From assembly GCA_023846275.1 (NCBI GenBank), contig CM043878.1:9121501-9185500 (forward strand): a stretch of 64,000 nt of DNA. The letters run 5' to 3'. The notes beneath the pieces are model-generated. The model ran no database searches. It saw nothing but the letters and a program-made list of their open reading frames with translations, and had not been told where the DNA came from. Made by a program: the position numbers and the translations under genes. The stretch is from Vanilla planifolia (Eukaryota; Streptophyta; Magnoliopsida; Asparagales; Orchidaceae). Shown here one piece after another: positions 12,601 through 24,400 of this stretch. Each line of letters begins with the position of its first letter. The first letter of the stretch is position 1.

Positions 12601-15600
12601 GCTTATATGGAATAGTTGAAGTAGCTTTTATTTAAAGTAAGTTTAGCAAGAGGCAGCTAAAGTTTATTTTGGCTTCTTAAGATGCTCTATTAAGAAAAGG
12701 CATTGATGGAATCCGCCCTGATGCGTAGAGGAATTAGGAGTATATTGGATGCAAAGTAGGCGATAACGAGCTATAAAGGAGGTTCTTGGATATGTTGAGT
12801 TTGATGAGAAGTTGCTGTTAATTAGTTGCAAATGACTCTAGTAGCTAAACAATTTTATGGGTTTTTGTTAGTGTTACAAAATTTAAACCGGCTTAACATC
12901 ATAAACTCTTGTTTATTATGTGCAGTACCTTGCTTTTAATCTAATCATGTTATTCCAGCTTTATATATCATTTCTTTTTATTATAGACATGTTTTGAAGG
13001 GTTGCATCACAATCTTCTTTCCCATACTCATTTTTCTGGACATTTTCTTTATGGTGTCATGAATTCAATGCATGATTATCTCAAATGTCAAATTTGTTAA
13101 CTCGAGATCGTTTCCTTCATTATGAATTTGTCAAGTCTCTTCAAGTCAATGGTAATAAGTTTGTGTTAGACTTATAGTTTCTTAAATTAACTTGTTATTT
13201 TGCATGTGAAATAACCATACAGATAAAGTTCTTTATTAGGATTTTATCTTTCTTGGAAGTGCGTTTTATGCTTGTATTTAATCTTTTCAATTGACAGCTC
13301 TATGTTAGAATTTATGATCTGATCTATTTAATTGTCACTTGAGTGGTATGATTGGAAAGGACTAAGGGTTAGGTCCTATAAGTAAATAAAATTTTCAAAA
13401 TCAATTATCTTTAGATTTCGAATGACTTGATTTGGTCACAAGAGAGAAGGGGATCCTTGATGCAGCAGTCGCAATGTTTTTGTGACCGACTTACGATATC
13501 ACAAGAAGGTTGTGGAACCATCCTCTTATGAATGTGTATCAGAAGATTGCATAGAAAAGTGTGGTATAGACAAGATCGTCCCATTGTATACAATTGGTTT
13601 GGTGGTTCTCATGTTTGAGTAAAAATTGGATTATTTATTGGTAGGACTGGTTGAATTAGAAATTAGACTGTTCAACCTGGTGTTTATTAAATTAAGTTGC
13701 TGAAAAACATGAACTTTAAAGTAGTAAGGTTTATACTTGTTATTATTTTTTTGGTGTTTTTTTGGAGTATGTTTATACTTTTGGGGGATTTATATTCAAT
13801 GGAATATATTTTCCAATTTTACTTAAAAAATATATGACCATGTTAACATCAACAAATTGATCTGGTTCATTCATTTTGACCAGTTGTAGCATGTAACACC
13901 CAAATCGGTTCACAATTCAGTGTGGTTTTGACAACGTTGGGTTATGGTTGAATTTATGGTTCCGAGTCTTAACTGAATCATGCATTTAGAATACTTATTG
14001 CTTACGGTTGGCCTTTTTAGTCTGGCAGCCAAATACTATTGCCTGCATGTTATTTGTGCAACACATGTGTTATTGCTCTTTCAGAGAAGGTGTATTAATC
14101 AACTTGTGCATTGCCCCTAATATTGGAACCTTGAGGTGTTGAACATATATCATTAGTGTTTTCCATTGCATTTCCTTGCATACATCTAAACCTATAATAA
14201 GTTAAATTTTCATCAAATAATGCAGAAGAAAAATGGAGCTCATCTAGCTAAATGTCTAGTCAATATTGCTTTATAAAATCAGTCATGTAGTAACTGGAAT
14301 TTGCTTGTTGCTTAATAAAATCAGTCGTGTAGCAACTAGAATTTGCTCCCTAAATGTGCTGCAAGAAAGCCCTTTCTTATGCTTGCACCACATCCAAGAC
14401 TTCACCGCCATGGTAATGTAATGTGTTATGTACTTTGTGCATTTATGAAATAATGATATTTACTTATACAGTGTGGCATTAATCTAAAGTACCATTACCA
14501 AACGAACCATACTTGTAGCTAGAACTGATGTCTATTGTTTGAAACTGGATAGAACTCAATATAGACTATTAAAAGGCTCAGCAATCGTGGTAGCTGCTGT
14601 GGTTATACCCTCAAACAAGAACATATTGTTTGTTGTAAATGCATTAATCAATTATGTAATTATGTCGAACTGATTATGATTTTGCTCCTTTTATGACTTT
14701 TTCCTTGGCCCGTTTATTTGTTTCCAAGTCAATTTGTTAATTGATTTTACCATTTCAGGTTTTACCCATATCATTATGCACCCTTTGCTTCAGATCTCAA
14801 AGGTCTTGGTAAGCTGAACATAGAATTCAATATTGGAACCCCTTTTAAACCATTTGATCAGTTAATGGGAGTGTTTCCAGCTGCAAGGTTGACTCGTCTG
14901 TTTCCTCCATCTCCTGAGCCATGAGTGTACACTTTTCTTTGCCCAACTAACCTTCTCCATATATCTGCAGTGCCCATGCTCTACCACTACATTACAGGAA
15001 ATTGATGACAGATCCAAATTCACCTATTATTGATTTTTATCCCAAAGGTTGCTCTTAACCATTCAATTATTGCTCTACCATAATGTTTACTTTGCACTAA
15101 CAATCAAACTTTTTTATATTTGTAGATTTTGAGGTTGACATGAATGGAAAGAGATATTCTTGGCAGGTCAGCTTAATTTTGAATATCATCTTTAATTTGG
15201 GAAAGATTCTTGAATTTTCTGTTTTTTTTTGTTTTACTTTTTGGGTTGAAGGGTGTTGCTAAGCTTCCTTTTATTGACGAGAAGCGCTTACTCGCTCAAA
15301 TTGAGAATGTGGAACATACTTTGACGGTATATATCTGAGGACTTGTGCACATTGGCGACCATTAAAGTCTTGGTTTATTATCTGAAATATTTAATTTACT
15401 GCCATACAGAATGAAGAAGCTCGAAGGAATAGTGTGATGTTTGAATTGCTTTTCGTTAATGTCTCGCATACTTTATCTCCCTATATATACTCTCTCAGCA
15501 ATCAGTATGAACAATTATCAGAAAAAGAACATGCTGAAGTTAAAGAAAAAATTGATCCTGTTGCAAGGTATGTTTTATGGTGTTCAATATTCACATAAAA

Positions 15601-18600
15601 ACGTTATCTATTCTGAATATTTTGTTATTGACTAAGTGTTTCACTAGTTGGATTCTATTTGCTTTATTCATCTAATTTTGTGGCATTCATGAGCTTATTC
15701 ATGTTCTTCAAAAATTTTTCTTACTAAAGATTTTCTCTAATACTTTAAAAAGGATTACAACACGTCAGGATGCATAAATAAGCTTTAAATATGTAGGTTG
15801 CATGACCAGTAGAGATTAACTTCGCTGAAAATAAGTAACAGTCCATTTGAAATTGTTCAATAAGGCTTTTAGATCATATGGTTCCACATGAATGTTAGGC
15901 CCTAGCAATGCCAGATCTGAAGTTGTGGTAGATTTGAGTAAAGTGAGGAATTGCTTGATTTAAGTTACAACCAACTATTAAGCAACCGTTTTTTTCAGGT
16001 ATATCTTCATTATTTGTTCTCCTCAATGAGCTTTTGTTTGTCTAAGAAACTCCATTGTAAATGTCATCTTATGTGTGGTGATACGAGAATCAAAGCAGGA
16101 GAGCTGATGGGAGTTCAAAGATTGAGTGAGGAAAAGATTGCCGTGGGGATAGCAAGGGGCATTTGACGACGCTTTGTTTTTGAGGCAACTTGGAGTGACC
16201 TTGTAGAGGGGTATGAACAGGTTTGAGTATGTATGTATGTTCTGAGGCAACTAGTACTAAGAGGGGGCTGTTGTGGTGTGTGACACTGTGGGAGCTTTGT
16301 TATGGGGAAGATTTGGGCAACTTTGTTATGGGGAGGATTTTTCATTTCTTTGATTTTTATTAGTATTTTTCTCATTTTTGCATTTTTTTCCCTTTTGGTT
16401 ACCATAGTTTTTCATTCACTTTCCTATTTCCTATTCCCTATCTTCTACCTCCCTCTTTTTGTTCTCTTTCTCTTTTTGTTTTTTTTTAATGTTGTAATTT
16501 TTTTAATTCAACACATGGTCCTTTTTTATGGTTGTTTTTAGAGATTTTTAGGACTACTAAATTGATTGGGTTTTTAATTAATTTAATAAGCCTATGCAAT
16601 TAGTCTATCTTAAATAAATAGATATTTGTTGAGATATATATAACTGTCATAATCACTTAAGTTCATTTTAATTTAACAGATAATTGACATATTAAATTAT
16701 AAAAAAAATTGCATTCCAATGGGATTTAATGAGTAGTCTTATAAAAGTTCAAATAAATGGTATAACATTTTAAAAGTTTAGAAAATATTGATGATAACTT
16801 ACGGGATTGTACGAACTATAAGCTAGTTGGCATACAGTTAATGAGTATTATTGATTGTTTCCAAGATTGGCAGCTCTTAATGATACTTTGTTGTTGATAT
16901 TTAAAAATCATGATTAATTCTACTAACATATTCTTTGTTTGATCGTTGTTACTCATCTGGCTTGGTTGTGAATTGATGGTATACTTTATGGTTAAAGCCC
17001 TCGTCATTAGGTGTTGCATGGTCCATATTCCTTGTCCCTGTGGAACTTAAATGAAATTTTATATTCTATGTCTGCCGCATATGTTTCTTGCATTGTGGTT
17101 TACAAATTAAATTTTGTAATGAAGCCGTTGAAGATAACTGTTGTGCTTGTCGTTTTATTTTCATTTGCAGTGGTGGTATGAATGGATATCTCTCTCTTTG
17201 TGTGGGAGATCCATGCCCTCCAGTCTTCAGGTCTCCCATTAAGGGATTGGAAGATATAATGGACAATCAAGTCATGTGAGTGATTTAACTAGTGTTAACC
17301 AACATCCCTTACTAGAATCAATGTATTTATGATTTTTCTTTTGCTCAGCTGTGCCATATACAAACTTCCAGATGCTCACAAACACATTACTCAACCACCA
17401 GCAGGGGTTATTTTCCCTAAGAAGGTATTCATGGGTGTTGAAATACATTGGAGATTACTGTTTGTTTTTTCCAACGATGAAAACCCATCTCCTTTGAACT
17501 TCTATAAGTTTGTGAAGTTATTTTCACTAAGATGGTATTTTTGGGTGGTAAAATATATGGAAGATTACTGTTAGTTTTTTGGAGGATAGATCGTTGTTGC
17601 GTTAGATGCATCTATTATTCTCATTTTGCATTGGTATTCGAAGTTGTTGCTGTATAAGTTGTTATCATCATGGTACATATTTATTAATATAGAGTATATT
17701 AGTTAAGGATTTAGGTCTTGTTTGGTATTGGTTTTAGGAAGGCTGCTTTACTGAGCTGCATCTTTCATTTTCTATAAGCATTGATGTTTTTTGAATGGTA
17801 TTTTTTAAGTAATCAGCTTTTAATTTGGTACTTCGCAAAGCAACCTTTTTTTTGCAAGTGAATCAAATCATTTTGGTTTGAGTAACTTCTAACATGCAAA
17901 AGAATTAAAAAAATAAAAATAAAAATAAAGGAATCAGCATCTTCTTCATGTCTCCTTTGTAATGGGATCTGAATTTATTTCATCTAGCTTCTTGCTACCA
18001 ACAGCATTGCTTTCCCACAGGCACAAAACCCTCTTTTTATAATCCAAAAGAGGATCTAAAAATCATCGTTTGAATCTTTGATAGCTGATCTTATCTTATG
18101 TAGGTGCAGCTTCAATATTAAATTTTACAATGCATCTAACACTTGAACTTGCCTATTTTAATACACAACACAAATATTGTTGATTTGCACTTTTGTGTAC
18201 ATTGCTTAAATCAATTCACTTTTGAAGATGTGATGCTAATGGCTGAGGATTGGATTTGACAATCCAGTAATTGGTGCCACTGCCTTCAAGAAATATATCA
18301 GATGATGCTATCAGCTCTTTAGAGATGTATTTGTTTACATGATTTAAACACATGAATTACTACTGCATCTAAACTTACAATCTACTTCTTCTCATTCTAC
18401 TATCGTCCATGAAGTGATTACATTTTTTTCTTCAGTTGGTAGGAAACTTCAGGTAGCAAACCTTGCATCATCTGTTTTTCTCTTGCGATTGTTCTTTCTT
18501 AACCTGTTTGCCTCGTGGTTGCAGACTGTTGCTATTGAGGACTTGAAACCTCCTCCTGTTCTATGGCATGAAGATACTGGTAGGAGACCCTTTGAACATG

Positions 18601-19434
18601 GAAGGTATAGCCATTCTACTTCTGTAAGCGACCAGTTTCTATTTCGTTGATTAACCCAACTTTGGATTTGTTGAATCTCCTTGGCCGCCCAGGCAAAACC
18701 CTCCAGGATCTTGCTCTGGCAGGCAGCTCGGCGATGCAGCTCGTCGCCTCGTCAAGAATAGCTTGCAAGTACGAATGGAACGCGATGACTTCGACACAAG
18801 GCATGCTCCTCCAGCTTCATACCATGCAGGTGCAGCTGGCTTGTTGCCATACCCAAATGGAAGTTATCATTCGCACGACTACATTGTCGAGCAGCAATCA
18901 GTCGGTCGATCACAGTGGAACGGTCCTCCGGGAGGAGGCCATTTAGACAACGGCCATGGGCAATGGCGTGCCGTCTCTGCTCCCGTGTCGATGTATCACC
19001 TCGAAAGGTCCCATCCCCTCGAGAGGCCAACCGTCGATCATCGTTTTGAAAGAACCGAATATGGCGGCAGCCACCACGATTTGCATGACGGAGGTAGAGT
19101 CCAGCACTCGGAGCAAAGAATCGCTTTGTTCCAAAGCTACGCACAGCACAGGGCGTCTGCATATCCCCCACGGAGCAGATCAGCGGTGCAGCCGCCACTG
19201 GCCGGAGTTTCTCCTGCTTGGCCTGTGTATGCGGATGGCTTTGGTGGGTTGCAAGCGTATGGAGCGCAGCAGCAGCCTTGGGATCCCAGGCATGGAGCGC
19301 GCGGAGGACATGCATATCAGGCGCAAGCAGGAAGAACTTTTGCTAACCAGCAGCAGGGTAGTAACAGGTTTCAAGTGTTTGATAGGAGCTCAAGCAGAAG
19401 ACAACCACCTCCACCGGGCTATGGTCGTTACTAA
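6613..19434 (+). CDS. XRN3/4: 5'-3' exoribonuclease XRN family (XRN3/XRN4-like), C-terminal half
   Basis: XRN enzymes degrade 5'-monophosphorylated RNA processively, in the nucleus (XRN2/3) or cytoplasm (XRN4). Visible exons: 6613-6683, 14759-14887, 14971-15047, 15126-15166, 15252-15326, 15410-15567, 17171-17275, 17349-17424, 18525-18604 and 18693-19434 (stop 19432-19434). All junctions are GT-AG and in phase, giving 517 residues. Family blocks run in order: [97 protein letters not shown] and [14 protein letters not shown] low-complexity Gly/Gln/His/Pro tail ends in PPPPGYGRY. The N-terminal catalytic part with the metal-binding acidic residues was not found and should lie upstream of the window. 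Family assignment is very secure. Which paralogue it is cannot be decided, because the region that would carry a nuclear-localisation signal is missing. Confidence 0.93.
11442..11851. repeat. Tandem duplication, period about 208 bp
   Basis: Two adjacent copies begin with gtaccttgac at 11442 and 11650. They share long stretches such as atgattctgtcctaactaca, ctggtataccacaaaatat and acattcaattgttt, and both end in a T-run after ttcaaaactatta. Divergence is modest, so the duplication is not ancient. It lies inside the large XRN intron. Confidence 0.85.
14273..14352. repeat. Short tandem duplication, period 42 bp
   Basis: The unit ataaaatcagtcatgtagta, continuing through ggaatttgct, is repeated about 42 bp later with a few substitutions (cgtgtagcaactagaatttgct). 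It lies near the 3' end of the large XRN intron. Confidence 0.8.
17407..17580 (+). repeat. Tandem duplication including an XRN exon end and splice donor
   Basis: The segment starting gttattttccctaagaag|gta at 17407 covers the last codons of the exon at 17349-17424 and its donor. It recurs at 17517 as gttattttcactaagatg|gta, with similar flanks (attactgtttgtttttt versus attactgttagtttttt). Period is 110 bp. The copy keeps the GT but lies in the intron. Confidence 0.75.
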
Positions 19435-21049
19435 TCTTTACATGAAGAGTGGAGAATATTGTATTCTTTTTCTTAATTATTATTGAGGATAGTCCTTCAT
19501 TGTCATTTCATTACTTAGGCAATTACTGTTTTGTAATTGTTTAGTTCTTGAGGCAACATCATATAAAGGGAAGCTGCCCATGCTTGTAGCCATCCAAGTG
19601 TATTGGATCACTGTAAACTGATGAGAGCAGATTTGTTATGTGTTTAAATATCTTAAGGTTGATGGTGCTTTGTGTAGAGCTTATCCGTTGCTAAAAGGCA
19701 TTAATATTACTTAGGCCTTTTTATAGGAGGGGTCTTTGGTATTTAAGGTGATTATTTTCCTTTAGAGCATTGTTCACTATATCTAACATGGTTCACTTGC
19801 TGATGCATTTGATCATCTTGTTTGCTAGTTTATACCTTTGTGTTACATTCTTAAACAAAATATTAGAACTTAAGCACTTTGCATCATTTCTATGTCATAG
19901 AAATGTGATTTTGCTATTGTTTCATTCTTTTGATATCAAGAATAGAAGTCTATCTGAAATTTTGCTGATATTGGTTTTTGTCAACACTTGAAGTTGATGG
20001 CATGAACAAAGATTTTTCGCTTGTGTCGAGCTAAACCAAACTATTGTATGATTTGAATTTGACAAATGCATTAAGTGTGTGCTCTTTAAAATCTTGTTGT
20101 ATTGCATGTTTTCTAAATTGCATGATAGCAAATTCCATCAATTAACTCCCTTTTGAAGATTGCATATAATTTTCTTGTAGAAAAAAGTGGCATTTGTTTC
20201 AACAAAGGCTTGTTCATTATAGCAAGTGTCACTATGCTACTTCTATGTTTGAAGTCCTATTCTTCTCTCATTTTTTAGCCATGTTGTGGTAATATTTTCA
20301 TTCTTAAAAGTGATATGTTAACAAACTTTGTTTTTATGTATGTTATGACATGCATTATTTATATTTTCACTTATTTAAGTTAATAACATATTTATGTCAT
20401 TACAATCAATAAAATAATTAATTATTATTTTTAATATTATATAACTCTTTTATTAGTGTTGTAATACATTATCTTTTATTATTATTTTCATCACCAAATT
20501 CAACATTCCACTTAAAAAGTGGATATGTTCCTTTTCTTTTGCAACAAAGTTTTATACAAATATGCATTTTTGAGATGTATCTTGATTGAGAACATTATCA
20601 TTTATTATTCAACTTATGCTTCAACTCTCAATTTGTGTGATTGAAACAAATATTTCTATTTTATAAACTAAACTATATTTTGAAATATATTTTTAATATT
20701 TATGATAAACTTATTCATCATTATACCCAATGCAATCATACAACTCTACAACAGACTCATATACAAATCTAAATGAATGCAAATAAAAATAACCAATAAG
20801 TTTTGTTGCAGTAAATTGCATTATTGTATGGTAAATAACATTCATTTTCTTTAAAAAAATATTTAATAAGAATTCAATCTTCTCTCATTAAAAACTACAA
20901 ACGTCAAACTTATGTTTGTGAAATTGAGAAAGTGGAAAATAATATGAAATATATTTTTATAAGCATATAAAACTAGAAAAATAGCAAATAATTTAAGAAA
21001 ACATTTGAAAGCTTTTGTGTTGCGCTTTTTAAAACGTGGTTTCCAAACT

Positions 21050-21059
21050 GGCGCGAAAA
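21050..21059 (-). promoter_or_regulatory. Canonical E2F-type binding site upstream of GH9 gene
   Basis: The + strand reads ggcgcgaaaa, so the - strand reads TTTTCGCGCC, an exact match to the E2F consensus TTTSSCGC. It lies about 400 bp upstream of the glucanase ATG in otherwise AT-rich DNA where CG-rich decamers are rare. Function is inferred from the motif only. Confidence 0.45.
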
Positions 21060-21412
21060 CTTTTGCCTAATTTAAAAATATTTTTCAATGGTATTCAAAT
21101 ACTTCTAAAAATGACTTACCTAATAATAATAGAATATGCAACGGGCGCATCCGACAGTGTCGGTCGATCGTTCGTGCAATGATAGCACTAAGCTTAAGGT
21201 AAAAATATGAAAAGAAATGCCGCTGTAAAAAACCAGTTGATGCCACGTCAACAACAGAAGTGTCGGCGGGGTTGGTTTTGTAAATTGTTAAATGTTGATG
21301 GAGTTGGTGGGATGCGGAGGTTGATGTAGGGAGGGAGGGCGGGGGAGGAAAAAATATGGTTCCAGATCTGGCGGGGGAGGATCTGGCTGCCGTGTTTCCA
21401 AATTTCACCGCC

Positions 21413-21430
21413 ATGGCTAAGAAGCCCTAG
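21413..21430 (+). promoter_or_regulatory. Five-codon upstream ORF in the GH9 leader
   Basis: ATG GCT AAG AAG CCC TAG reads as a complete mini-ORF (MAKKP). Its start context, accgccATGg, is strong. It ends 31 nt before the main ATG at 21462. If transcription starts upstream of it, it could reduce or condition translation of the glucanase. The transcription start is not known. Confidence 0.45.
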
Positions 21431-21461
21431 ATTTCCTCATTCGTTTCACGAATCACGAAGA

Positions 21462-24400
21462 ATGGGGGCAGCAAAATACACGAAGGGCTGCACAGGTTGG
21501 CTGATTGTACTGGTAGTCGCTGCTCTGGTGGTGACAGCCGTTGTGGTGGGCATTAGGAAGAAAAGTCATCATTCCGGCACGGGTCCAGTTCCCGGGCCGC
21601 CGGGAGAGGTAACGCAGAAATACGCCGACGCTCTTTCTGTGGCTTTGCAGTTCTTGCAAGTTCAAAAAGGTATGCATTTCCTCGTCTTCTGTATTGTGTC
21701 ATCAATGGTGAATTAGTGTTTTGGCATTGTTGTGTTGCGTTTGATTATTTTAGCCGGGAAGCTGGTGAATAACAAGATTTTGTGGAGGGGTGATTCGGCT
21801 TTGAATGATGGGAGTGATGCGGGGTTGGACCTATCCAAAGGAATGTATGATGCTGGGGATCATATGAAGTTTGGATTTCCCATGGCTTTCACAGCAACGG
21901 TGTTATCATGGTCTATCCTTGAGTATGGAGACCAGATGAGTGCAGTGAAACAGCTAGACTCTGCTCAGGATTCTCTCAAATGGATAACTGACTTTTTGAT
22001 CAATGCTCATCCTTCTGACAACGTTTTGTTTATCCAGGTAACCTGAAAAAGTGTGCAAATTTTCCATTGCTTATGTCTTGAATTTCTTTACGTTAAGCTC
22101 TTTTACAATAGAAATTTTTGTCAGTCGACTGAAAAAATTTCAATTACCAGATCCTTCATTTCTATTTGTGTATTAAATCCAGTCTTATTGCACATCATAT
22201 GCAAATAGCTTTAAATTATGAAAAAAAAGGTATTGCTAAATGTGCATTTGGTGTTATTAACACCCAAGAGATTGCTATAGTGATTGTCTCTTTAGATCCT
22301 AAGGGAATTTTCTATGGAAGTCTTCAGAAGCATGATTCAGGATGAAGATTCCTTTAATCGTTTAGAAAATTGCCCAGTATATGTGAGCTCTGTATGCTGT
22401 GGATGCTGTTACAGTACAAGATTGGTTGTAAAACATTTGAGACGAGGCATGAAGCTCAAACTGTCACATATTCTAAGAATGCTGTTTTTCCACATTATCA
22501 CCACTGTAGTTTACTTATTTGCAGGATAACTTAAAGTTAGAACTTGGAATGCATATTAGTTAGAAAAAGTTGGAAATGCCACGTAGCATACCTCAATAAG
22601 AAATGTCCAACAATGGCCCAACACACAAGGGGAAAATGTCCAAGGAATGAGCACTTCAATTGTGTCAAGCCACGGATAGAAAAATACAGCTCATAGTTTG
22701 ATTTTGTACTGTTATCTTTCTTGTTATTTTCTTTTGGTGGCATACACGCACCTACTTTTAGATCAAGGCAAAACTTCATGCTTTATGCTTGTTATATTTT
22801 ATTATAATTATAAATGTAATTCGTTTCACTTCTATTTGATGTTCCTACAATCATGTCGTGCTAGTTTGTCTAGTTTTATGCTGGTTATTGATTATTTTGT
22901 GCAACTTTTCATTTATCTTGTTTGGTCTTGGGACCGATTATGGAAGTGTGTTAGGAACAAACAACTATGGTTCTCATAGCAGAGGTGGGGTTGTTGGAAT
23001 TTTTTTCCAATGAATTAGGATATAGAAAGAGTAAAAATGATGCAATGAGACTACCAGAAAGAACTTGGTGCAAAGACAAAAAATAGTGCGGATAAATCAC
23101 ATTCCTTTGTTCTTAATTTGCATTTAGATGATCAACACTTCGCAATTTGTTTGAGATGAACTTGAACAGCTGATGCACATTCTTTGACAGGATCAACTCA
23201 TCTGTTTCTTGACAACCGCAAAGTAGATTGCTTGACTATCTCCCGAATAAGTTCCCGACAACCACCTCTAGACTCATTGCATCCTCATTTTTCAACAATC
23301 ACCTCTAGGCCCAATTTTTCACAAGGGGCATTGTTACTAGTTGCAAACTGTAGATCAATTTCCTGATAAAGATCCTGTTGGAAACAATGTAAAGCGTATG
23401 GCAAGTAATTAAAGTATCAATCACAGCTAGTGCAGTCTGATATCTTACTCTGATCATGATCTTATGTGTATATGCTCCTTATGGCATTCTCTTGATGTAT
23501 GTTTGTGCAGCTGGTACAGGGCTATCTATGTTTGTTAATTAACCAAAATCAAGAATTTTGGTTTGAAATAACTTTTTTCAAGCCATAGTTGAGTAAAATC
23601 TGCCCAAATGGAATTTCAATCAATAAAGGTAAACTTGAAATCATCTTGAAATAGGCTTTAAGCCAACCAAAGTGGTTTTAATCAGGCTTGAATTCAATTC
23701 AAACAGGATTGTTCTTATAAAGCCCAGGGCTTCTTCTTTGGTCATTTCTTTTAGTGCACCAACTATTTACCCAGATGTAAGGCTTTATTCATAAAATGGT
23801 TGTTGACATTCATTATTATGTATGTTAGGTTGGTGATCCTGATATTGATCACAAATGCTGGCAAAGACCTGAAGAAATGAAAGAGAAAAGGCCTCTTTTG
23901 CAGATTAACAACAAAAAACCAGGAACAGAAGTGGCTGCAGAAACTGCAGCAGCTATGGCTGCTGCTTCATTGGTCTTCAAGAGCATAAATTCCTCATACT
24001 CTGATTTGCTTCTTCAGCATGCCAAAAAGTTATTTACTTTTGCGAATGATCACAAAATCTCGTACACTGTTAGCTTTCCAGATCTCCAGAAATATTATAA
24101 TTCTACAGGCTATAAGGACGAGTTATTATGGGCTGCAAGCTGGCTTTATCACGCCACTAGGGATCAGCAATACCTGAGTTATATTACTGTAGAAAATGGA
24201 GAATCATATGCCGACTGGGGAAGGCCTACATGGTTCAGTTGGGATGATAAACGCTCAGGAACACAGGTATTCAGTGGTAATTTTTCATACGTTAACCAGT
24301 AATAATACTTCCTTTTAATATTTCCTTTGGTTTCACTGGAGTAAGCGCAAGTACACTTTACTCATCTTATTGTGCTCTTTAGAAGGTGGCATTATTCAGC

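Larger units (their letters stand above)
6684..14758 (+). other. 8,075-bp intron of the XRN gene
   Basis: The donor follows caatg|gtatga and the acceptor is catttcag|g. The split codon TG|G restores the Trp of the family motif SWQW|FYPYHY, so the two exons are adjacent in the mRNA despite the distance. The intron holds a 208-bp-period tandem duplication (11442-11851), a 42-bp-period duplication (14273-14352) and diverged repeats around 7.7-8.9 kb. I recognised no intact coding sequence in it. Confidence 0.9.
19435..21461 (+). other. XRN 3' UTR and intergenic region before the GH9 gene
   Basis: The first few hundred bases after the XRN stop should be its 3' UTR. From about 20.3 to 21.0 kb the DNA is very AT-rich. 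From about 21.1 kb GC content rises towards the glucanase start, which fits a promoter and 5' UTR. A canonical E2F-type site and a short upstream ORF lie here and are listed separately. I see no other gene. Confidence 0.6.

Noticed and set aside
18752..19315. 187-codon open frame antisense to the last XRN exon
   Set aside because: It is a shadow of the GC-rich XRN coding frame. It has no recognisable motifs and disagrees with the + strand frame that continues the spliced protein.
21085..21414. 109-codon - strand frame upstream of the GH9 gene
   Set aside because: It lies in the promoter/5' UTR with proline/serine-rich composition from GC-rich leader sequence, and shows no homology I recognise.
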